This document shows, in pieces, positions 9,852-16,857 of a stretch of 64,000 nucleotides of DNA. Within the stretch, counting starts at the first letter, position 1; each line of letters begins with the position of its first letter. Position numbers and translations under genes: made by a program. The notes under the pieces were generated by a model. The model saw only the letters and a program-made list of their open reading frames with translations, was not told the DNA's origin and searched no databases. The DNA is from Undibacterium sp. KW1 (lineage in GTDB: Bacteria; Pseudomonadota; Gammaproteobacteria; Burkholderiales; Burkholderiaceae_D): positions 5,208,001 through 5,272,000 of the forward strand of contig NZ_AP018439.1 of assembly GCF_009937955.1 (NCBI RefSeq), in the 5' to 3' direction.

Positions 9852-10313
9852 GGCATTCCTTGAGGTGGGTTCGATCTTCATTTCAGATTGTCAGTCCTGT
9901 CACAAAAAGCCCCAGCTGCGTTGCAGCCAGTGCGAGTACAAAAATCTGCACATTGAAGCAGCAATTTTTATATACCCTTTCAATTTAATCAGGTGGTCAG
10001 ATACTGCATTGTCTAAGAACAAACAAATCTATCTTACTTTACTTTAATTCTATATTTCCAATATTATTGAAGTATAGAATCAAAGCAAAGTTTCATTTTG
10101 ATATCAAGCTTCCCGGTAGAAGCCACATTCAAACGCCTGTTACCAGTTGACTGAAAGGCAGTGAATGCAAATTGCGAGCATGCTGGTCAGCTTAACGCGT
10201 ACTCACTTGGGCGTAAACGCAGCGGTACTGAGGGTGTGATGGCAACGGTGGCATTTTGCTGCTTGTATCGACTTCCACACTCTGTAAACGCTTAACTTTT
10301 TCTGGAAAGATAT
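9852..10313. promoter_or_regulatory. AT-rich divergent arsA/arsC control region with a 12-bp inverted repeat
   Basis: 462 bp without a gene. It holds the inverted repeat ATTCTATATTTC (10047-10058) / GAAGTATAGAAT (10069-10080), one mismatch in 12, spaced by 10 bp. AT-rich dyads of this kind are typical for ArsR-family repressors, so this may be an operator for a distant arsR. No ribosome site or open frame of note was found. Confidence 0.45.
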
Positions 10314-10742
10314 ATGACGATTACCATTTACCATAATCCTGAATGCGGCACATCCCGCAATACCCTTGCCCGGATACGAAATAGCGGCGCTCAACCGCAA
10401 GTGATTGAATACCTGCAGCATCCGCCAGGGAAAGCAAAACTGCTCGAACTGATCGCGGCAATGAAGGTGCCGGTAAGAGACGTCTTGCGCAAAAAAACTG
10501 GGCCTTACGAAGAGCTGGGGCTTGAAGATGAAAAATGGTCTGATGATGATCTCGTCAACTTCATGGTCGCGCATCCGATATTAATGAATCGCCCTATCGT
10601 AGTAACGCCGCTTGGCACGAGGCTATGCCGCCCTTCAGAAGTCGTACTGGATATTTTGCCATTACCGCAGCAAAGCGAATTCTTCAAGGAAGACGGCGAG
10701 AAAGTCATCGACAAGGAGGGTAATCGTGTTCACCAACAATGA
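10314..10742 (+). CDS. arsC: Arsenate reductase ArsC (glutaredoxin-dependent)
   Basis: 142 residues, thioredoxin-fold ArsC of the E. coli plasmid R773 type, reducing arsenate to arsenite with glutaredoxin/glutathione. The catalytic Cys is residue 11 in HNPECGTSRNT. The arginines of the arsenate-binding triad appear in VRDVLRKK and in MNRPIVVTPLGTRLCRP. Start ATG follows GGAAAG. The 3' end overlaps the GTG start of arsH by 17 bp, so the two were translationally coupled. arsA is divergent. Confidence 0.95.
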   Translation: MTITIYHNPECGTSRNTLARIRNSGAQPQVIEYLQHPPGKAKLLELIAAMKVPVRDVLRKKTGPYEELGLEDEKWSDDDLVNFMVAHPILMNRPIVVTPLGTRLCRPSEVVLDILPLPQQSEFFKEDGEKVIDKEGNRVHQQ

Positions 10743-11721
10743 CTTTCCCAGCCTGCACCTGGACTTGTTCAGGCAGCCGGAAACAGAGCAATTGTTTGCA
10801 CCTGTACGAGCAGGCCACGCGCCGCGAATACTGCTCCTTTATGGCTCTTTGCGCGAGCGTTCGTACAGCAAATTACTGACCCTGGAAGCGGCCAGGTTAC
10901 TAGAACTCATTTCATAAATAGGATGAGTGCGAACAAGATGATTTGGGATGCAGTGCAAGGCGTGACCCGCTGCTAAGGCTCCTGCCTTAGCGAGGGGCAC
11001 AACACTGCAATGCGCCCAAATCGTCAGTTCCCGAAGGGTTTGCCTCATAACGCGCGCTGGACTGCGTTGGACTCGTTATCAATAGCACCGCTATTGACTG
11101 CCTCGTCCATATTTTTACCATTGGCCAGCCCACGTTATGAGGAAAACGCATCTCACCCTATTTATGAAATGAGTTCTAAAGGCAATGGGCGCAGAAACAC
11201 GGATTTTTGATCCACATGGTTTGCCATTGCCCGATGAGGTACCTGACAGTCACCCCAAAGTGCAAGAATTGCGCGAGCTGGCGCTATGGGCTGAAGGAAT
11301 GGTCTGGACTTCGCCTGAACGTCACGGTGCTATGACTGGCATCATGAAGACGCAGATCGACTGGATTCCCCTGTCCGTTGGCGCCGTGCGCCCTACGCAG
11401 GGCAAGACACTGGCGGTCATGGAAGTATCAGGAGGATCGCAATCATTTAATGCCGTCAATCAAATGCGCATACTTGGCCGCTGGATGCGCATGATCACGA
11501 TACCGAATCAGTCATCGGTCGCGAAAGCTTTTCTTGAATTTGATGAGGTCGGACGCATGAAGCCATCAGCTTACTATGATCGCGTAGTCGATGTCATGGA
11601 AGAGTTAATGAAGTTCACTTTACTGACACGTGATGTAGCCACTTATCTTGTGGATAGATATAGTGAACGCAAGGAGACCGCAGAGGAACTGTCCAGGCGC
11701 GTCAATCAGCGTGGCATCTGA
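10726..11721 (+). pseudogene. arsH: arsH (NADPH-dependent FMN reductase / organoarsenical oxidase) split by a MITE
   Basis: GTG start at 10726 behind AAGGAGGG. The N-terminal part (59 codons to 10902) reads VFTNNDFPSLHLDLF, then ILLLYGSLRERSYSKLL, the flavodoxin-like FMN site of ArsH. It is broken at EAARLL by a 274-bp insertion that brings a stop at 10915. The C-terminal part resumes at 11179 ([20 protein letters not shown]) and runs to the natural stop, including [20 protein letters not shown]. Removing 10903-11178 restores an uninterrupted arsH of about 240 residues. An internal ATG at 11185 could give a 178-residue C-terminal fragment, which lacks the FMN P-loop and is unlikely to work. 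ArsH normally oxidises trivalent methylated arsenicals. Confidence 0.93.
10903..11176. mobile_element. 274-bp MITE-like element with 25-bp terminal inverted repeats and TA duplication
   Basis: Left end GAACTCATTTCATAAATAGG plus ATGAG; right end is its reverse complement with one mismatch in 25. TA flanks it at 10901-10902 and 11177-11178, the target duplication expected of IS630/Tc1-mariner-type transposition. There is no transposase frame. The inside is rich in small hairpins: ATTTGGG/CCCAAAT, CCTCATAACG/CGTTATGAGG and CAATAGC-ACC-GCTATTG. It sits inside arsH. Family assignment is inferred from the TA target alone. Confidence 0.88.
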
Positions 11722-11727
11722 TAGTTG

Positions 11728-11761
11728 CCCCCCCATTAGCCCGGCGACAGACTAATGGGGG
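11728..11761 (+). terminator. Hairpin after arsH
   Basis: Stem CCCCCATTAG/CTAATGGGGG just after the arsH stop, with a 12-nt loop. It has no U-tract, so it may act in both directions or only protect the 3' end. Confidence 0.5.
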
Positions 11762-11799
11762 TAAATGAATGTCATCCATTAATAAAAGCATAATTCACT

Positions 11800-12153
11800 T
11801 CATAATCCCGCCTCTTTTTTGAATTTCATGATGGCCACTCCTACCGCACTTGATGCTGCCGAATAATTCGTGCCAGCATTAATCATTGCTTCTGCCTCGG
11901 AATATTTCTTCGCATTGATAGCCTGTGCCACTTTACCAGCTTCAATATGAAATGCCGCATGCCTGGCAACGCAATCCGCATGCGTTGCCAGATTGCCGAA
12001 TAAGGATTTGCCCTCGCCGTGCAAATACTTGCCCAACTCGCAGCAATTGTCCCTGGCGATAGTGGCAGCATCCATGGCTTCTTTTTTACTTATTGCCATA
12101 CGGAATTTTGTCTTCCATTCTGAATGTTTAGCCACAGCATCTTCAAGATCCAT
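11800..12153 (-). CDS. Stand-alone CZB (chemoreceptor zinc-binding) domain protein
   Basis: 117 residues, almost entirely one CZB domain: H9 in KHSEWKTKF, Cys in CCELGKYLHGEG (about 37-48), and the HADCVARHAAFH segment (about 58-69) supply the 3-His/1-Cys zinc site known from TlpD-type receptors and diguanylate cyclases. No TM, MCP or GGDEF domain is attached, so it would be a soluble cytoplasmic zinc or redox sensor acting through a partner. Monocistronic, facing the ars genes. Confidence 0.85.
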   Translation of the reverse strand: MDLEDAVAKHSEWKTKFRMAISKKEAMDAATIARDNCCELGKYLHGEGKSLFGNLATHADCVARHAAFHIEAGKVAQAINAKKYSEAEAMINAGTNYSAASSAVGVAIMKFKKEAGL

Positions 12154-12728
12154 GTCTTCTCCTCATTATTTTTTTACTTCCGGTTCAGGATAGATGTGCC
12201 TCACTTTCACGAGTTGATGCAAATCAAGCTGCAGGCAAAGCTGGACAGAGGTCACAAAGCAAAATTTCTCGACATCAACCACTATTCACACATCGTTACG
12301 GAAAGCAAAAAGATACTCATAAAACAAGATAGTAATAAATTGTTACGCATTTCGACCTTGACAAATATTAATAATAAATTAACCTTGAATTATTGACATG
12401 CAAATAAAGTAATAAGCATATGCATTAAATTTCCTCGTCTGCAATCTCTCCCTTTCAAGTGATTTTTGAGCATTTGAGCCCGTTTCTGACTGGCTTGGGG
12501 TGGATCGTTGTCGCCGTTTTTTTTTGCACGCACGGATTTGCATCACAGCAGGGATTTTGAACGTGTCATTTGTTTGTAACGGTGGCACGTGTTGTAGCTG
12601 CAAGGCAGGAGCCTGGCTTTTGCTTATTGAGTTTGTATTGTTGTCCAAATTTTCTGAATCCAGCACCAGGTATCTGAAAAAGCCCTATGCCTGATCTGTG
12701 TTTCAGTTTCAACCGAATGGAGAATGTG
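12154..12728. promoter_or_regulatory. Upstream region of the lanthipeptide locus
   Basis: 575 bp with no convincing gene; short frames here lack ribosome sites. The stretch 12,300-12,430 is strongly AT-rich and has two TTGACA boxes (12358-12363 and 12393-12398); the second is followed after 17-18 bp by GCATATG, a weak -10. Transcription of the precursor genes probably starts here. The boxes are seen; promoter function is a guess. Confidence 0.35.
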
Positions 12729-13178
12729 ATGGCGAAAGACAAGTATTTTGTAGAAGTATTGGCCGCTGATCCGGCGAATATTCCTGATGTGGTCTTGCTC
12801 AATGGCTTTGTGGGTAATTCTGCACTGGAAGGCTATACCCGGCTGTACCTGAATGCAGTCCTGAATGAATATTATGAAATCCCCAGCGACGCAATCTTGC
12901 ACACGGCGGCGGCATCCGCCAGCAGCAATAATCCCCTGGAAACAGCCTATGTATGGATCAAGGCCGATGCCGAGCTCATACGCAAGGGCAAGAGCGTGGC
13001 TGACACCAAGCTCAGTTTTTTCAACGGGCCCATACAAAGTGCGCAGGCAGCATCCGCCGCCAATGCTGCAGCCCAGGCAGCGGTGGCTGGCGGCCCTACC
13101 GGCGTACTGAACTGCACGCAGGCCCCGGCGCAATGCGGCAACACTGCATGGCCAGGTTGCCCTGATACCCCGAAATAA
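12729..13178 (+). CDS. Putative lanthipeptide precursor with one C-terminal core unit
   Basis: 149 residues from the ATG at 12729, chosen because GGAG lies 7 bp before it; an in-frame ATG at 12687 has no such site. The first roughly 105 residues form a conserved-looking acidic leader (KYFVEVLAADPANIPDVVLL, VWIKADAELI). An Ala-rich linker (about 106-120) ends in GG (121-122), then the core PTGVLNCTQAPAQCGNTAW plus PGCPDTPK. Thr and Cys alternate as T-x4-C, T-x5-C, T-x4-C (Cys 129, 136, 144), as needed for three methyllanthionine rings formed from Dhb and a C-terminal Cys. The same unit recurs three times in the next gene. Kinase, lyase and LanC cyclase genes follow. I know no named family for the leader. 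Substrate role is inferred. Confidence 0.7.
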   Translation: MAKDKYFVEVLAADPANIPDVVLLNGFVGNSALEGYTRLYLNAVLNEYYEIPSDAILHTAAASASSNNPLETAYVWIKADAELIRKGKSVADTKLSFFNGPIQSAQAASAANAAAQAAVAGGPTGVLNCTQAPAQCGNTAWPGCPDTPK

Positions 13179-13414
13179 TCTGACAGAAATTCCGACAAGA
13201 ATTCAGACCGAATTACCCGAATTGGAATATTCGTGATGTGAAGGGCTCTTGTTTGAATGGCCTTTTTCTCATGCGAATGTGTGAAGAATGGCGCATGTCA
13301 TTGCCCTGCTTCTTATCAGAGGCATGCATTGCGGCCATTAGTTTGTTGTTTTGTTTTTCCCTGGTTTTCTTTTTTGTTCATGAAATGCAGTACCACTCTT
13401 AGGAGAGTTTTGCC

Positions 13415-14563
13415 ATGACTACTCAATTACCGATTTGTCACATCAACACATTGATTCCTCAATGCCTGCCTGTGACTATTCCGGCCGCATGTCATCATCT
13501 GACACAACCACCACAATGCCTGATACCAACTTCGCCTGTCATCTGCCATGTGACGCAACCGCCACAATGCTTCCCGCAGACTCTGGTTGGACCAATCTGC
13601 CAGCATGTCACCAGCCCCGCAATATGCCATTTCACCCATAATCAACCTCAATGCGGCATACAATGTCAGGCTAATACACGCTTGCCTATCACTACGACCT
13701 TCGATCCAACCATAATCCAAAACCAGACACCAGTATTCCAAAATCAGACACCGGTACTACATGGTGGTGTGGGTGGCCTGGCCGCACCAGCGCAGGCACA
13801 AAACTTTGCCGGAGCAGCAGCGCCTGCCCAGCAATTTGCAGCACAAGCCAATGTCGGACCAACCGGCGTACAGCATTGCACAGCCGCACCACAATTTTGC
13901 GGTAACACAGCGTGGCAGCCTTGCCCGCCCATCGGTCCAACCGGCGTGCAACATTGCACCGCTGCACCTCAGGTTTGCGGCAATACGGCATGGCAGGGTT
14001 GCCCGCCACCACAAGCACAACAAGCGCAACAGGCACAATTCCCTATCCATCCAACGACAAATCCTACTGCCAATACTCATTGCTTCATTTGCCCACCGTT
14101 CACCATTGAGGCGCAGCAGGCTGCACCTCAGCAAGCACAGGCAATGAACCCAACGAATGCGACACATTGCTTTGTTTGCCCTCCACCTACCCTGGAAGCA
14201 CAACAGCAGGTTGGCCCAACTGGCGTTCACTTTTGCACAGCCGCGCCGCAATTTTGCGGTCATACAGCGTGGCATGGTTGCCAGCCACCACTGTCAGCGC
14301 CGCCACATTGCCCAACCGTTGTTGCCGCTGTTTGCCATACCGCCGTACCTGTTTGCCACACAGCTGCTACGGTGTGCACACAAACGGTAGCTCCCACCCA
14401 TCTGCTGGGTTGCACTTGCCTGCCGATGACAGTTGGCCCTGTAATTCCTACCCAAAACATGCAAGTTTGTGGCAACACTTGCCTGCCAATGACGGTAGGG
14501 CCTGTTATTCCTACGAATAACATGCCAATTTGCGGCAATGTCACTGCACCTGGTTTTTGCTAA
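13415..14563 (+). CDS. Cys-rich repeat protein with three copies of the core unit; probable multi-core lanthipeptide precursor
   Basis: 382 residues with about 33 Cys and little else that is usual. Residues 1-84 have CH/PPQC repeats such as PVICHVTQPPQC. A Gly/Ala/Gln linker covers 118-146. Units of the pattern GPTGVxxCTAAPxxCGNTAW plus xxC stand at 147-170, 173-196 and 266-289 (third with CGHTAW). Two units THCFxCPPxTxEAQQ lie at 221-235 and 250-264, and two CLPMTVGPVIPT units near 335-346 and 356-367. There is no signal peptide, TM segment or recognisable leader. Start follows AGGAGAG. The unit shared with the preceding gene points to the same enzymes; a structural Cys-rich protein is the alternative. 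236 bp separate the two genes. Confidence 0.65.
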   Translation: MTTQLPICHINTLIPQCLPVTIPAACHHLTQPPQCLIPTSPVICHVTQPPQCFPQTLVGPICQHVTSPAICHFTHNQPQCGIQCQANTRLPITTTFDPTIIQNQTPVFQNQTPVLHGGVGGLAAPAQAQNFAGAAAPAQQFAAQANVGPTGVQHCTAAPQFCGNTAWQPCPPIGPTGVQHCTAAPQVCGNTAWQGCPPPQAQQAQQAQFPIHPTTNPTANTHCFICPPFTIEAQQAAPQQAQAMNPTNATHCFVCPPPTLEAQQQVGPTGVHFCTAAPQFCGHTAWHGCQPPLSAPPHCPTVVAAVCHTAVPVCHTAATVCTQTVAPTHLLGCTCLPMTVGPVIPTQNMQVCGNTCLPMTVGPVIPTNNMPICGNVTAPGFC

Positions 14564-14620
14564 TCAAGGAGCAAGTGAACTAAAGCAGTACAGAGCAGTT
14601 TGATCAGCCCTGGTAAAAAC

Positions 14621-14694
14621 GGTCGGGATACATTCCCGACCGGGGGTTGACTCATTCTTTGTAAACCCCGGGTGCAATTTTGCACCTGGGGTTT
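14621..14694 (+). terminator. Two consecutive hairpins between precursor and enzyme genes (attenuator-like)
   Basis: Hairpin 1 is GGTCGGGA/TCCCGACC (14621-14641, loop 5). Hairpin 2 is a 14-bp stem AAACCCCGGGTGCA / TGCACCTGGGGTTT (14663-14694, one G-T pair) ending in TTT. Placed between the precursor genes and the enzyme operon, they may let precursors be made in excess by partial termination or by stabilising the upstream mRNA. Confidence 0.6.
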
Positions 14695-14743
14695 CGGCAT
14701 ACTGGCAAGCGTAAGGCTTGCGCAATACCAGGAGTAATCAGGA

Positions 14744-15853
14744 ATGTTTTTGACCGCATCCAATATGGCCCACTATCTGCTGGCGCGAGGCACGGTTCCA
14801 CCAGGCGTGGTCGTCGATGGTGATTTCATGGTGGTAGAGGCAGGCCGCCGCAACCGCAATTACAAGATCATCAGACGCGATGGTTCAGGCTTGTTCGTCA
14901 AGCAGATCAAGGAAGTCGAGCCCATGGCAATCTCGACCATGCAACGCGAAGCAGCCTGCTACCGCATGGCGCAAAAAAAAGGCTATGAAGCATTGGCAAG
15001 ACTGATGCCCGGCTTTGTCGATCATGATGCTGGCCGTCATTGCCTGACCATCAGCTTGTTACCTGGCGGTGAAAACCTGACAGAATTTCATGCCCGCAAA
15101 AAAACATTCCCAGCCGGGATAGGCAAGTTGCTCGGTGCTGCACTGGGAAGCTATCACCAGACCCTGCGTGGCAAGTCGCTGCAGGCAGAAGATCTCAGCA
15201 ATTTCCCGCGTATGGCACCATGGATATTGAGTTTTCATCTGAACAGTGTGCAGGCTGGCTCCACCCTCAGTGGTGGCGTGCAACAATTGGGGGCACTGAT
15301 CAGGCAATACCCTGACCTGCAGCAAAACCTGGCACGGCTGGCACAGGGCTGGCGCTATGACAGCATTATCCACGGTGACATGAAATGGGATAATTGCGTG
15401 GTCTATCCTGACCCCAATGGCGAACCGGCTTTACGCATCATAGACTGGGAACTGGTTGATTATGGCGATGCCAGCTGGGATATAGGGGCAGTGTTGCAAG
15501 CCTATCTGACCTCTTGGATTTACTCCATGCCGCTGTATCAGGAATTTGACCCTGCCCGCTTTGTCGATAAGGCTGTTTATCCACTGGAGGGCATGTACCC
15601 GTCCATACACGCTTTCTGGCGCAGCTATGTACAAACGGCAGGCATAGATAATTCGCAAGCCTATCCCTACCTGCTACGCTGCATAGAATACGGTGCTGCA
15701 CGCATGGTGCAGACTGCGTTTGAATCACTGTATTACTCGCCCACCATGACCAATCATGCAGCGACCTTGTTACAGGTCAGCCAGAATATTTTGCGCGATT
15801 CACGGCAGGCCTCATCCGCCCTGTACGGGTTTAGCGGGGAGTTATCATCATGA
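14744..15853 (+). CDS. APH-like phosphotransferase, class V lanthipeptide kinase (LxmK-like)
   Basis: 369 residues, aminoglycoside-phosphotransferase fold. ATP-site Lys is probably K53 (LFVKQIK); the catalytic loop is HGDMKWDN (210-217) and the metal-binding Asp is D234 in IIDWE. In class V lanthipeptide and thioamitide clusters a kinase of this fold phosphorylates Ser/Thr of the precursor before elimination. Here it is directly followed by a HopA1-like gene and lanC with ATGA overlaps. Without those neighbours a plain antibiotic or choline kinase would be an equal reading; with them the RiPP role is strongly favoured. Start after AGGAG. Confidence 0.82.
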   Translation: MFLTASNMAHYLLARGTVPPGVVVDGDFMVVEAGRRNRNYKIIRRDGSGLFVKQIKEVEPMAISTMQREAACYRMAQKKGYEALARLMPGFVDHDAGRHCLTISLLPGGENLTEFHARKKTFPAGIGKLLGAALGSYHQTLRGKSLQAEDLSNFPRMAPWILSFHLNSVQAGSTLSGGVQQLGALIRQYPDLQQNLARLAQGWRYDSIIHGDMKWDNCVVYPDPNGEPALRIIDWELVDYGDASWDIGAVLQAYLTSWIYSMPLYQEFDPARFVDKAVYPLEGMYPSIHAFWRSYVQTAGIDNSQAYPYLLRCIEYGAARMVQTAFESLYYSPTMTNHAATLLQVSQNILRDSRQASSALYGFSGELSS

Positions 15854-16857
15854 GCGAGCCATCCATGCACGAAGAATTAAACAATATCTACGCTGCCTTG
15901 CAAATCCACAATCAGCATAGCTATGCACTAGGCAATAATACTCTCATCCCCGTCACATCGACAGGTGCCCAAGCCAGCCCAGCCCAGGCACTGACCGCCG
16001 CCATCAATAACAGCCTGTATGGCATGTACTATGTACGTGATGCTGTGGATGAAGCTGCCCTGCCTTCGCAAAGCCTGGTAGCCAACCTGAGCCAGGCCAA
16101 CCAGACATCAGACCGTTGGGACCCTGGCTGGAAAATTTACCAGCAAAGCCCCGATGGCCGCGTCATGATACAAAAGGGTGAACGCAGCCGCACCGCAATG
16201 GCAGGCGAATACGCCGCCAACAAATGGCCGGGCATGCCAGCGCTGGCCGGTGAGATGGTGAACTTGCGTGTGTATCCCGGCACAGCCGATATGCAACAAG
16301 GCTTTTACTATGCGTTTGGCAGCAACCTGTCTGACCAGTTTGACGATTATGAACTGATACGTTTTTACTTCAATGTACCAGCCCATGCCGCAGCAGAATT
16401 ACTCTACGGCCTGACCACACAACTGAACCGTTATGCCCTGCCCTTCAGGTATAAAACCCTGGTCGATGCCAGTGCCTACCGCCGCGCCGATGCCGCTGTA
16501 CTGTACATCGCCAAGCGCCACTACGCCATGGTCGCAGCGCTGATGCAGGACTTGCATGCCAGCCTGGGCAGCAAGCTGCGTGCAGCCACACCAATGTTTT
16601 GTAAATCACTGATGAGTGGCATAGGTGTGGCAGAAGAACCGGGTACCGGTGAAAGCTTTGGCATGCACAGATGCAGGCTGGTGGCAGAAGGCATGGTCGA
16701 TGCATGGCTGGCAGGCTCACAGAGCGTGAGCGCACGCGCAGACGCCGTGCAAAAACGCTTTGCAGCGAGCGGCATAGACATGCGCACCCCCTACCTGAAC
16801 CGCAATTCAGTCAACCTGTTTGAAACACCCGTATTTAGCGGAGGCTTGCTGTTATGA
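15850..16857 (+). CDS. HopA1-family protein, probable phospho-Ser/Thr lyase (LxmY/TvaD-like)
   Basis: 335 residues related to the type III effector family HopA1, which in lanthipeptide and thioamitide clusters is thought to remove phosphate from phospho-Thr/Ser to give Dhb/Dha. Features are the central IRFYFNVPAHAAAELLYGLT (about 174-193), the FRYKTLVDASAYRRADAAVL stretch (199-218), and the C-terminal ESFGMHRCRLVAEGM (269-283), the FGxHRC signature of the family. No secretion signal or T3SS genes nearby, so it is not an effector here. It overlaps the kinase by 4 bp and lanC by 4 bp. Confidence 0.82.
   Translation: MSEPSMHEELNNIYAALQIHNQHSYALGNNTLIPVTSTGAQASPAQALTAAINNSLYGMYYVRDAVDEAALPSQSLVANLSQANQTSDRWDPGWKIYQQSPDGRVMIQKGERSRTAMAGEYAANKWPGMPALAGEMVNLRVYPGTADMQQGFYYAFGSNLSDQFDDYELIRFYFNVPAHAAAELLYGLTTQLNRYALPFRYKTLVDASAYRRADAAVLYIAKRHYAMVAALMQDLHASLGSKLRAATPMFCKSLMSGIGVAEEPGTGESFGMHRCRLVAEGMVDAWLAGSQSVSARADAVQKRFAASGIDMRTPYLNRNSVNLFETPVFSGGLLL

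Noticed and set aside
11185..11721. Separate 178-aa NADPH-dependent FMN reductase gene
   Set aside because: It is the C-terminal part of arsH behind the MITE, lacking the FMN-binding P-loop and a ribosome site.
12379..12666. 95-residue minus-strand frame in the RiPP upstream region
   Set aside because: No ribosome site, unusual composition, lies in the likely promoter region.
15850..16857. HopA1 gene as a type III effector
   Set aside because: No secretion genes or hrp-type promoter nearby; ATGA overlaps with kinase and lanC place it in RiPP synthesis.
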